This document shows, piece by piece, positions 18,871-26,527 of a DNA stretch of 64,000 nt; position 1 is the first letter of the stretch, and each line of letters begins with the position of its first letter. This DNA comes from Asanoa siamensis. GTDB taxonomy: Bacteria; Actinomycetota; Actinomycetes; Mycobacteriales; Micromonosporaceae. The notes beneath the pieces are model-generated. The model saw only the letters and a list, made by a program, of their open reading frames with translations. It was not told the origin of the DNA and did not search any database. A program made the translations under genes and the position numbers. The stretch spans positions 62,001-126,000 of the forward strand of contig NZ_BONE01000002.1 of assembly GCF_016862555.1 (NCBI RefSeq), read 5' to 3'.

Positions 18871-19893
18871 CTAGTGTGCCCGCGGCGCCGCCGTCGAATC
18901 GCGGACGACCAGGCGGGTGGGCAGCACCACGGAGCGGTCACCATAGCCGCTCACGTCGCCGCGCAGCGGGCCGAGCAGTGTTTCCGCCGCGATCCGGCCC
19001 TGGTCGGCCGCCGGCTGCGCGATCGTGGTGAGCCCGACCACACCGGATACGTCGTGGTCGTCGACGCCGATCACGCTGACGTCGTCGGGCACCCGCAGGC
19101 CGGCCGAGCGCAGCGTGGCGATCGCACCCATCGCCATCTCGTCCGACGCCGCGAAGATCGCGGTCGGTGGGTCGCCACGCCCCAGCAGTTCCGCGGTCGC
19201 CTTGCTGCCGCCCGCGATCGTGAACGTCGCCTCCACGTCCAGCGCCGGATCAGGCTCGACCCCGTGCGCCCGCAGCCGCCGCTGGTAGCCCAGCCGGCGG
19301 TCGAGATGCGTGGAGATCGCCAACTCGTCGGTCGGGTCGCCGGAGATGTGCGCGATCCGCCGGTGCCCCAACGCGAGCAGATGATCGGTCGCCAGACACG
19401 CGGTCTCGACGTCGTCGATGCGTACGCTCGGCCAACCGGGCACCGCCGTCCCGGCGCTGACGGTCACGCCGGGCAGCGCCAGCCCGGCGACGGCGGCGAA
19501 GTCCCGCCCGGCCAGCGGCGTCGCCACCAGCATCAGCGCGTCGACCCGCTTGTGCAGGGTGCTCGTGTAGAGCAGCCGCTGCCGGGCGTGCTCGCTGCCG
19601 CCGAGGTTGAACAGCAGCAGGTCGTAGCCTGCCCGGTGCAGCCGCTCCTCCGCGGCCTCGACGACGGTGCTGAAGAACCACGGCGTGATCCGGGGTACGA
19701 CCACCGCCACCGCCCGGGTCTTTCCACCCGCCAGTCGCGAGGCGCTGGGCGACGCGATGTAACCCAGCTGGGCGGCCGCCTCCAGCACCCGCTCCCGGGT
19801 GGTCTGCGAGACCGTGGGCAGGCCGCGCAGTGCCCGGGACACGGTGGCGGTGGAGACGCCCGCCAGCCGGGCCACGTCGTCGATCCTCGTCAT
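18871..19893 (-). CDS. LacI-family repressor of the alpha-glucoside operon
   Basis: 340 residues. Helix-turn-helix and hinge helix occupy residues 2-58 (TRIDDVARLAGVSTATVSRA, SASRLAGGKT); the rest is a periplasmic-binding-protein-like effector domain. It lies inside the operon, between the second permease and the glucosidase. The perfect palindrome at 23468-23481 upstream of the binding-protein gene is its probable site, so the repressor would control its own synthesis with the whole operon. The inducer is presumably the transported alpha-glucoside. Confidence 0.9.
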   Translation of the reverse strand: MTRIDDVARLAGVSTATVSRALRGLPTVSQTTRERVLEAAAQLGYIASPSASRLAGGKTRAVAVVVPRITPWFFSTVVEAAEERLHRAGYDLLLFNLGGSEHARQRLLYTSTLHKRVDALMLVATPLAGRDFAAVAGLALPGVTVSAGTAVPGWPSVRIDDVETACLATDHLLALGHRRIAHISGDPTDELAISTHLDRRLGYQRRLRAHGVEPDPALDVEATFTIAGGSKATAELLGRGDPPTAIFAASDEMAMGAIATLRSAGLRVPDDVSVIGVDDHDVSGVVGLTTIAQPAADQGRIAAETLLGPLRGDVSGYGDRSVVLPTRLVVRDSTAAPRAH

Positions 19894-19937
19894 GGTCCGT
19901 CACCTCACGCGTGCGGAAGGACGGTCACCGGCAAGAA

Positions 19938-20903
19938 TCAGCCCTTGACGCTGCCGGTCAGCAGCCCTCGGACGAAGTACCGCTGCAGGGACAGGAACAC
20001 GATCATTGGCACGACGATCGAGACGAACGCGCCCGCCGTCAACCGTTGCCACTCACCGCCCCGGGTGCCGGCCAGTTCGGCCAGCCGTACGGTCAGTGGT
20101 GCGACTTCTCGACCGCCACCCGCGAAGATCAGCGCGACCAGCAGGTCGTTCCAGACCCAGAGGAACTGGAAGATCGCCAGGGACGCCAGCGCCGGGGTGA
20201 TCAGCGGCAGCACCACGCTCCGGAAGATCTTCGAGTGGCCGGCCCCGTCGACCCGGGCCGCCTCCATCAGCTCGCCCGGTAGCTGCGAGATGAAGTTGTG
20301 CAGCAGGAACACCGCGAACGGCAGCGCGAAGCAAGTGTGCGCGAACCACACCTGGACGAACTTCCCCTCGTTGTCGAGGTCCCAGGCGGGCAGCAGCGTG
20401 ATGCCGCCCAGGGAGACACCGCGGGAGAAGAAGCTCAGCAGCGGCACCAGCGCCATCTGCAGCGGCACGATCTGCAGCGCGAAGACGCCGATGTAGAGCC
20501 AGTCCCGGCCCCGGAAGTTGATCCAGGACAATGCGTACGCGGCGAGGGCGGCGAACGCGATCGGGAACAGCACCGACGGGATCGTGATGACGATCGAGTT
20601 CACGAAGAAGTTCGCGAGCTGCCCGGACGAGGACGACCGTCCGAACAGGACCTGATTGTAGTTGTCCAGGGTCAGCTGCGGGTTCGTGAAGAACGTCCAC
20701 CAGCCGGTCTGCTTGATGTCGTCTTCCGGCCGGAACGACGAGAGGAACAGGCCGAAGGTCGGCACGGTCCAGATCAGGGCGATGATGATCGAAACAGCAG
20801 TCGCGGTACGGCTGTTGAGGCGCTTGCGCACCCGCCCGGCCATGGTCCGGGGCGGCTGTTCCGCGGTCGCCTGGCCGGCGAGCACGGGCGTTGTGGTGGT
20901 CAT
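19938..20903 (-). CDS. Sugar ABC transporter permease, MalG/AglG type
   Basis: 321 residues with about six membrane helices after a cytoplasmic N-terminus. The EAA loop that contacts the ATPase reads EAARVDGAGHSKIFRSVVLP. The start ATG 20903 lies 2 bases after the upstream permease's stop, and its Shine-Dalgarno GGGAGGG is inside that gene's end, so the two are translationally coupled. Together they form the membrane channel for an alpha-glucoside. No ATPase gene is in the cluster; as usual in actinomycetes a shared MsiK-type ATPase elsewhere probably energises it. Confidence 0.93.
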   Translation of the reverse strand: MTTTTPVLAGQATAEQPPRTMAGRVRKRLNSRTATAVSIIIALIWTVPTFGLFLSSFRPEDDIKQTGWWTFFTNPQLTLDNYNQVLFGRSSSSGQLANFFVNSIVITIPSVLFPIAFAALAAYALSWINFRGRDWLYIGVFALQIVPLQMALVPLLSFFSRGVSLGGITLLPAWDLDNEGKFVQVWFAHTCFALPFAVFLLHNFISQLPGELMEAARVDGAGHSKIFRSVVLPLITPALASLAIFQFLWVWNDLLVALIFAGGGREVAPLTVRLAELAGTRGGEWQRLTAGAFVSIVVPMIVFLSLQRYFVRGLLTGSVKG

Positions 20904-20905
20904 GT

Positions 20906-21961
20906 TCAGCCCTCCCGCTGGCGACGCAGGTTGCGGATCTGGAAGATGACGATCGGGATGACCAGCACGAACAAGACGACGGCCAAGGCCGAGCCGTGCC
21001 CGGCCTCCTGGTAGCGGAAGGCCTGGTTGTACATCTCGAGCGCTACGACGTTGGTGTCGAAGTTGCCGTTGGTCATCGTCCGGACGATGTCGAAGATCTT
21101 CATCGTGCCGATGGTGATCGTGACGACGACGACGATCAGCGCGGGCCGGATGCTCGGCAGCGTGACCCGCCAGAACATCTGCCACGGCGTCACGCCGTCG
21201 AGGCGGGCGGCCTCGACGATGTCTGAGGGGATCGCCTTGATGGCCGCGGACAGGATGACCATCGCGAACCCGGCCTGGATCCAGACCATGACGACGATCA
21301 GCAGGAAGGTGTTGAGCGGCGGGCGGTCGATGTTCAACCACTGCTGTGGCGTCCCGCCCACGCTTACCCAGAGCCAGTTGAGCAGGCCGATCTGGTCGCC
21401 CTCGCCGCGGTACGCGTAGACGAAGCGCCAGATGATGCCCGCGCCGACGAACGAGATCGCCATCGGCAGGAAGATCAGCGACTTGGCGACCGCCTCGAAC
21501 CGGGCCCGGTCGACCATCACCGCGTAGAGCAGGCCGACCGACGTGGCCAGCAGCGGCACCAGGATCACCCAGCCGGCGGTGTTCAGCAGGACGCGGACGA
21601 TGTCGTTCTCTTGGAAGATCCAGCCGTAGTTGTCCAGGCCCACGAACGCCGACCCGTTGCCGTTGAACAGCGACAGGATGATCGTGCGGATCGCCGGGAT
21701 CACCAGGCCGATGAGCAGCAGCAGGAGGGCCGGAAGCAGGAAGGCGAGGCCGAGCAGGCCTTCGCGGTGCTTGCGGGCGCGCCGGGCGACCGGTGCGTCA
21801 CCGCCGCCGAGCGAAGCGGCGACCAGGGCTGCCTCACGGCGCCGCGCGAAGTAGTTGGGTACGACGTCGAGCAGGAGCAGCAGTCCACCGACCACCACCA
21901 CGAACCCGATCACGCCGTACAGCAACATCGTCAGCTTCAGCGCGAAGTCTTCGAACTCCAT
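20906..21961 (-). CDS. Sugar ABC transporter permease, MalF/AglF type
   Basis: 351 residues. The EAA motif reads EAARLDGVTPWQMFWRVTLP. Besides the normal six-helix permease region there is an extra N-terminal hydrophobic segment (about residues 10-33) and a charged cytoplasmic stretch before the first standard helix (about 75-95). That extension fits AglF-like rather than MalF-like proteins. It is separated from the binding-protein gene by 86 bases containing a strong hairpin. Confidence 0.92.
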   Translation of the reverse strand: MEFEDFALKLTMLLYGVIGFVVVVGGLLLLLDVVPNYFARRREAALVAASLGGGDAPVARRARKHREGLLGLAFLLPALLLLLIGLVIPAIRTIILSLFNGNGSAFVGLDNYGWIFQENDIVRVLLNTAGWVILVPLLATSVGLLYAVMVDRARFEAVAKSLIFLPMAISFVGAGIIWRFVYAYRGEGDQIGLLNWLWVSVGGTPQQWLNIDRPPLNTFLLIVVMVWIQAGFAMVILSAAIKAIPSDIVEAARLDGVTPWQMFWRVTLPSIRPALIVVVVTITIGTMKIFDIVRTMTNGNFDTNVVALEMYNQAFRYQEAGHGSALAVVLFVLVIPIVIFQIRNLRRQREG

Positions 21962-22009
21962 CCGCCCTCCAGGATGCGAGCGTTGTGCGTTGGGGGTGTT
22001 GAAGCGAAG

Positions 22010-22039
22010 CGGTGGCCGGCCCTGCCGGGCCGGCCACCG
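22010..22039 (-). promoter_or_regulatory. Intercistronic stem-loop between binding protein and permease genes
   Basis: A perfect 12-bp stem (22010-22021 with 22028-22039) and a 6-nt loop start 8 bases after the stop of the binding-protein gene. Placed here it can protect the upstream message or attenuate the downstream one, giving more binding protein than permease. There is no U tract, so full termination is unlikely. Confidence 0.6.
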
Positions 22040-22047
22040 TCATCGGC

Positions 22048-23394
22048 TTACTTGGGCCAGGAGCCCTCGATGCCGTTGAGCACCTCAGCGGTGCTCTTGC
22101 CGTTGATCCAGTCGACCATGCCCTTCCAGAACGTCCCGGCGCCGACAGCGGCGGGCATCAGGTCGGAGCCGTCGAACCGGAACACCGCGCTCTGGTCCTG
22201 GAGGATTTCCACGGCCAGCTTGTCGATCGGGTTCTCGACGTTGGCGATGTCGAGCTTCTTGTTGGCCGAGACCCAGTTGCCGAGCTTGGCCCGGTTGTTG
22301 GCGCCCTCGGCGGAAGCCAGGTAGGTCTGGACCTTCTGGACCTCGGGACGGTCGGCGAACGCGACGGTGAACTCGCCACCGCCGAGGACCGGCTTGCCCT
22401 TGGCCGGGTCGACCGGCGGCAGGTAGAAGGCGAAGGTGTCGCCGTCCTCGGCCACCTTGGTGCCCTCAGGCCACTGGTTGGCGTAGAACGACGCCATCCG
22501 GTACATCGCGCACTTGTTCTCCAGGATCGGCGTGCCCGCCTCCTGGAACGAGGTGGTGGTGATGCTCTTGACGTCACCGAAGCCGCCGTTGACGTACTTC
22601 GGGTCCTTCAGGATCTTGCCCACCCGGTCGACCGCCGAGGTGACCTTGGGGTCGTTGAACGGGATCGTGTGCTCGACCCACTGGTCGTAGACGTCGGCGC
22701 CCGCGTCGCGGAGCATGACGTCCTCGATCCAGTCGGTGGCCGGCCAGCCGGTCGCGTCGCCGGACTCGATGCCCGCGCACCACGGCTTGATGTTGGCCGC
22801 CGCGATGGTGTCGCTGAGCGCCATCATCTCGTCCCAGGTGGTCGGGACCTTCCAGCCCTTCTCGGCGAAGAGCTTCGGCGAGTACCAGACGAACGACTTG
22901 ACGTTGGAGCCCATGGGGGCGCCGTAGAACTTGCCGCCGACGGTGGCGTAGTCCAGCCACTCCTTGGCGTAGTTCTCCTCGGCCATCTTCTTGGTGTCGG
23001 CCGAGGCCTCCTTGAGCTTGCCGGCGTCGGCGAAGCGCTTCAGCAGGCCGGGCTGCGGGATGAACGCGATGTCGGGGGCGTTGCCGCCGTCGACCCGCAC
23101 CGGCAGCTGGGCCTCGAACTCGCCGCTGCCCTCGTATTCGATGGTGATGCCGGTGCAGTCCTCGAACTTCTTCCAGGAGTCCTCGAGGAGGTCGGCCTCG
23201 GCGTCACGGATGGATGCGTAGATCGAAACGGTGGTGCCGTCATTGCCCGTGTAGGCGTCGTACGCGGCGCAGTCAGCAGAAGTGCTGCCGCCGCTGTCGC
23301 CACCGTCGTCGCTGCTGCAGGCAGCGGCGCTGAGAGCCAGCGCCAGGGTGGTGGCGAGCACGAAGGCTTGGCGAGGTCTGGTAGAGACCGCCAT
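22048..23394 (-). CDS. Sugar ABC transporter substrate-binding lipoprotein (AglE-like)
   Basis: 448 residues, family 1 extracellular solute-binding protein. A signal peptide ends in LALSAAAC with the lipidated cysteine near residue 26, followed by an Asp/Ser/Gly linker, so the protein is anchored outside the membrane. ATG 23394 has AAGGAGG upstream and is chosen over longer frames that would start in the promoter region. First gene of the operon with two permeases, LacI and GH13; the ligand is inferred to be an alpha-glucoside from the glucosidase. Confidence 0.92.
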   Translation of the reverse strand: MAVSTRPRQAFVLATTLALALSAAACSSDDGGDSGGSTSADCAAYDAYTGNDGTTVSIYASIRDAEADLLEDSWKKFEDCTGITIEYEGSGEFEAQLPVRVDGGNAPDIAFIPQPGLLKRFADAGKLKEASADTKKMAEENYAKEWLDYATVGGKFYGAPMGSNVKSFVWYSPKLFAEKGWKVPTTWDEMMALSDTIAAANIKPWCAGIESGDATGWPATDWIEDVMLRDAGADVYDQWVEHTIPFNDPKVTSAVDRVGKILKDPKYVNGGFGDVKSITTTSFQEAGTPILENKCAMYRMASFYANQWPEGTKVAEDGDTFAFYLPPVDPAKGKPVLGGGEFTVAFADRPEVQKVQTYLASAEGANNRAKLGNWVSANKKLDIANVENPIDKLAVEILQDQSAVFRFDGSDLMPAAVGAGTFWKGMVDWINGKSTAEVLNGIEGSWPK

Positions 23395-23467
23395 GCCGTC
23401 CTCCTTCCTTGCCGGCGGTCGCGGGCGCGCTGGCCCGGTGCCGGTATCGAATGTGGGCGTGTTCACA

Positions 23468-23481
23468 TGCAAGCGCTTGCA
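23468..23481. promoter_or_regulatory. LacI-type operator palindrome
   Basis: TGCAAGCGCTTGCA is a perfect 14-bp palindrome with the central CG typical of LacI/GalR-family operators. It stands 74 bases upstream of the binding-protein start and is the probable target of the LacI protein encoded inside the operon. Confidence 0.75.
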
Positions 23482-23574
23482 CGGAAGTCCGTCCAGATCG
23501 TGGAAGGCACGACGATGTAACAATCGAGAAACCTACAGAGAGAAATGCACCGTTGTGACCTCGACAAATACGGC

Positions 23575-23605
23575 ATGCCCGCCTGGAAACGCTCCAGGCG
23601 GGCAT
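23575..23605 (-). terminator. Terminator of the MHYT gene
   Basis: A perfect 13-bp stem (23575-23587 with 23593-23605) and a 5-nt loop lie 44 bases after the MHYT stop codon. On the minus strand it is followed by a short T-rich stretch, TATTTGT. Confidence 0.7.
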
Positions 23606-23648
23606 TTCGGCTGGTCGATATTTACAACGGACGTCTCGCTGACCTGCG

Positions 23649-24473
23649 CTACAAGGTCTCGCCGCCGGGACGCAACGCGACGGTGAACGGGGTCTCGGCG
23701 TGCCGGCCGCCGGTGCTCGGCGGGCCGGGCGGTGCCGCGAACTCCTCCTCGGTCATCGCCTTGAGTCCGCTGAACGCCATGCCGATGAGCGCCGCGGAGG
23801 TGATCAGGACGATGGGCACGAGCAGTTGCATCGGATTGACGCCCTGCACGTGGTGGATGCCCGACTCGTGCAGCCGGACCTGGATCGCGGCCATGCCCGT
23901 GTAGTGCATGCCGCACACCGCCAGCGCCATCACCACCGAGGCGAGGACGATCCGGCTCCAACTGCCGACCGTGACGGTGAACCAGAGCGCCACCGTCGCC
24001 GCCACGACGGCCACGCCGACGGATGCCAGGACCAGCCGCGGGTTGTAGCTGATCTCGCCGTAGACCCGCATGGCGAGCATGCCGGTGTAGTGCATGCCGA
24101 CGACACCGAGCCCGGTCACGACACCGCCGCCGATGATCCGCAGCGCGCGGCGCCGGCCGAAGCCGACGATGAACAGCCCGAGGCCCACGGTGATCACCGA
24201 GAGCGCCAGGCTCGACATGGTCAGGTAGGGGTCGAAGCGCAGGGGGCTGGCCGGCACGGCGAACCCGAGGATCGCCATGAAGTGCATCAGCCAGATGCCG
24301 GCGCCGCCGATCGCGATCGAGGCGAGCACGAGCCACCGGGCCCGGCGGGCCCGCTGCCGGGTCTGCCGCGCCCGCGCGGTGCAGACGAGTCCGAGCAGCG
24401 AGCCGATGAACGACAGCAGGAACGCGGCCACCGGGTTGAAGGCGCCGTGTGCGAAGTGATGAATCTCGGCCAC
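23649..24473 (-). CDS. MHYT-domain integral membrane sensor
   Basis: 274 residues with about seven membrane helices. The family motif appears as GMHYTGM twice (about residues 124 and 193) and in the weaker form WLMHFMA (about 62), which together may bind a metal ion and sense a gas or redox signal. Unlike many family members there is no attached GGDEF, EAL or kinase domain; only a short hydrophilic tail follows. GTG start. No partner is obvious; a strong terminator isolates the gene from the transporter operon. Confidence 0.88.
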   Translation of the reverse strand: MAEIHHFAHGAFNPVAAFLLSFIGSLLGLVCTARARQTRQRARRARWLVLASIAIGGAGIWLMHFMAILGFAVPASPLRFDPYLTMSSLALSVITVGLGLFIVGFGRRRALRIIGGGVVTGLGVVGMHYTGMLAMRVYGEISYNPRLVLASVGVAVVAATVALWFTVTVGSWSRIVLASVVMALAVCGMHYTGMAAIQVRLHESGIHHVQGVNPMQLLVPIVLITSAALIGMAFSGLKAMTEEEFAAPPGPPSTGGRHAETPFTVALRPGGETL

Positions 24474-24564
24474 CCGGCAATCCCCGCACGGGCCCTGCGA
24501 AAACTAACGCACAGAGTGTCCGGCTAATCACGCGCAGCCGAACACCTGCCGGTACGACGGAACG

Positions 24565-24620
24565 CCGTCAGGGTCGTCACCTCGGTCGACGGATGGTGAC
24601 CGAGATGACGACCCTGACGG
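24565..24620 (-). terminator. Very strong stem-loop, 23 bp with one mismatch
   Basis: Arms 24565-24587 and 24598-24620 with a 10-nt loop. It lies about 58 bases after the stop codon of the 48-residue membrane protein on the minus strand and about 90 bases upstream of the MHYT start. It most likely terminates the nucleotidyltransferase-phosphoesterase operon. Confidence 0.65.
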
Positions 24621-24677
24621 GATCGGAGGGATCGGGGGTGCGGGCGGGACCAGTTCACGGGCCCGCGGGCCGTGGCG

Positions 24678-24824
24678 TCATGTATTGAAGATGCTGACGC
24701 CGCCGGGGCCGACCAGCAGGCCGACGATGATGAGGACGATGCCCCAGAGGATCTGCCGCCGCAGCAGCGCGAAGATGCCGGCGATGACGAGGATCGCGGC
24801 GAGGATGAACAGGAGTAGCGTCAT
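24678..24824 (-). CDS. 48-residue hydrophobic membrane protein
   Basis: A complete short frame: ATG 24824 to TGA 24678. The product is almost wholly hydrophobic with two likely membrane helices separated by LLRRQ, and it ends in VGPGGVSIFNT, a tail I associate with a widespread but unnamed actinobacterial small protein. It follows the phosphoesterase stop by 6 bases on the same strand, so it is probably the last gene of that operon. Function unknown. Confidence 0.68.
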   Translation of the reverse strand: MTLLLFILAAILVIAGIFALLRRQILWGIVLIIVGLLVGPGGVSIFNT

Positions 24825-24830
24825 GGCTGA

Positions 24831-25577
24831 TCAATTACCCGAGGCCGTCGGAACGGAAACGTGCTCGGGCGCGAGGTTGAACACGCTGTAAGCCTGTTTG
24901 ATGACGGGATGCGCGACGTTGCGCACCCGGACGCCGCCGGGCGTGCGGCCCCGCTCGGTGCCGTGGTGCGCGTGCCCGTGCAAGGCCAGCGCGGTCGGCG
25001 CCGAGTCGATCGCCTGAGCGAGCAGATAGGACCCGAGGAACGGGTAGATCTCCAACGGCTCCCCGGCCAACGTGTCGGGCACGGGGGAGTAGTGGGTCAG
25101 CGCCACCCGCACGTCGCAGTCGAGGTCGCGCAGGGCCGCGCCGAGCCGTTCGGCGACCGTGCCCGTGGTGCGCACGAACGCCTTCATCTCGGGCTCGCCG
25201 AACTCGCTCGCGCACCGGCCGGCGAAGCCGCCGCCGAAGCCTTTCACGCCGGCCACGCCCAGCCGTGTCCCACCCACGTCGACCACCGTGCTGTCGCCCT
25301 CGAGCACCGTGATGCCGGCGTCGGTCAACGCGGCCACCACGCCCGGCACCTCGTCACAGTGGTGGTCGTGGTTGCCGAGCACGGCGATCACGGGTACGCC
25401 GAGCCCGCCGAACTCCGTGGCCACGCACTTGGCCTCCGCCTCGGTGCCGTGCCGGGTCAGGTCGCCGGCGAGGAGCAGCATGTCGGCCTTGTCCGGCAGT
25501 TCCTCCAGCGCGGGCCGGAACCGGCCCAGCACGTCGCGGTCGATGTGCACGTCGCCGACGGCAGCGATCCTGATCAC
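24831..25577 (-). CDS. Calcineurin-like metallophosphoesterase
   Basis: 248 residues with all metal-ligand blocks of the class III phosphoesterases: GDVHID, AGDLTRHG, GNHDHH and GHAHHG. Cytoplasmic, no signal peptide. It should hydrolyse a phosphomono- or phosphodiester; the substrate is unknown. GTG 25577 overlaps the stop of the BON gene (GTGA) and has GGAGGAG 6 bases upstream. Third gene of a coupled set with a nucleotidyltransferase and a BON-domain protein, which hints at a small nucleotide made and removed by neighbours. Confidence 0.88.
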   Translation of the reverse strand: MIRIAAVGDVHIDRDVLGRFRPALEELPDKADMLLLAGDLTRHGTEAEAKCVATEFGGLGVPVIAVLGNHDHHCDEVPGVVAALTDAGITVLEGDSTVVDVGGTRLGVAGVKGFGGGFAGRCASEFGEPEMKAFVRTTGTVAERLGAALRDLDCDVRVALTHYSPVPDTLAGEPLEIYPFLGSYLLAQAIDSAPTALALHGHAHHGTERGRTPGGVRVRNVAHPVIKQAYSVFNLAPEHVSVPTASGN

Positions 25578-25816
25578 GCGAGCTCCTCCGCCTCGGTCGG
25601 CGCGGCCGCGCGGGTCACCCCGATGTCGGCCGCGATCTCGATGCCCGGGAACCGTTCGTGGACCAGGCGCACGATCTCGTCGCGGCGGTGCGGGCTCTCC
25701 ACCTCGCCGCAGAGCACCAGGCCGGCGTCCGACCGGACGACGGTGATGCCCTGTTCCGCGACACCGAGATCCTCGGCCAGGGCGCGCTGCACCTCGGCCT
25801 CCGTGTAGTCGTTCAT
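25574..25816 (-). CDS. Small BON-domain protein
   Basis: 80 residues. The pattern EAEVQRALAEDLGV, then ITVVRSDAGLVLCGEVES and HRRDEIVRLVHERFPGIEI, matches a single BON fold (alpha-beta-beta-alpha-beta, with the conserved glycine of LCGEV). There is no signal peptide, so it is cytoplasmic, unlike the periplasmic OsmY-type proteins. BON domains often bind membranes or act as adaptors. It overlaps both neighbours by 4 bases. Confidence 0.75.
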   Translation of the reverse strand: MNDYTEAEVQRALAEDLGVAEQGITVVRSDAGLVLCGEVESPHRRDEIVRLVHERFPGIEIAADIGVTRAAAPTEAEELA

Positions 25817-26391
25817 GAGTCCCTCCGGTAACCGGGGTACGGCACGACGTCGAGGCGGTCGAGCAACACCAGGAACGCCTCCGCGTACGGCGACTGCGCG
25901 GTCTCCTTGCGCACCCGGTCCCAGTCGATCTGCTCGCGCAGCGACCGGGCCAGCGGCAGGCCCCGGGCGAAGTCGCAGTAGTGCTGCGAGAAGCTGAGCA
26001 GCTTGTGCACCATCAGCCCGGTCGCCGAGAGCACCGGCATCTGGATCGCGTCGACCGTCCGGGTGACGGTGTCGCCGAACGTCTCGTCGGTCACCGGGCT
26101 CTCGATCGGCCGGTGGATGAGGTCGACCAGGCGGCCGTCCTCGTCGTAGACCTTGACCAGCCAGTCCTCCGGCGGCCGCTCGGCGGTGAAGCCCGCCTCC
26201 ACCAGCGTGGCCAGCGCCCGCTCCGCGTCCTCCTCCTTGATCAGGAAGTCCACGTCGTGGTCGCTGGAGTGCCCGCCGTGCGCGTACACCGCGAAGCTTC
26301 CGGCCAGTGCGAACGGAATCTCCGACTGCTTGAGGACGGCGGCGACCCGCTTGAGGGTCACCAGCAGCGAATCGTCCCCGTGCGATGCCAT
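25813..26391 (-). CDS. Nucleotidyltransferase family protein
   Basis: 192 residues. The polymerase-beta-type NTase core is visible: LAGSFAVYAHGG, then SDHDVDFLI with the two metal-binding aspartates (about residue 48), and the third acidic position in GRLVDLI. This is the arrangement of aminoglycoside-adenylyltransferase-like and MNT-type enzymes. It is the first gene of the coupled operon with BON and phosphoesterase genes and ends in ATGA overlap with the BON gene. The acceptor molecule cannot be predicted; an antibiotic, a protein or a nucleotide are all possible. Confidence 0.8.
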   Translation of the reverse strand: MASHGDDSLLVTLKRVAAVLKQSEIPFALAGSFAVYAHGGHSSDHDVDFLIKEEDAERALATLVEAGFTAERPPEDWLVKVYDEDGRLVDLIHRPIESPVTDETFGDTVTRTVDAIQMPVLSATGLMVHKLLSFSQHYCDFARGLPLARSLREQIDWDRVRKETAQSPYAEAFLVLLDRLDVVPYPGYRRDS

Positions 26392-26527
26392 ATCGCCTCT
26401 CCCGTCGTGTCAGGAACCATCCCCGTACCCGTGGGTCCACGGGCTCACACCTGTAACGAGTGGTGATTTAGCCTGGTTCATCCCGTTGATGCGCTCCGCG
26501 TGCCCCGGCCCGCTAGCGTTGTGCGGC

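Noticed and set aside
25574-26440. A single 288-codon gene covering the BON and nucleotidyltransferase region
   Set aside because: The N-terminal part is a shadow frame of the nucleotidyltransferase gene; only the part from ATG 25816 has a domain pattern.
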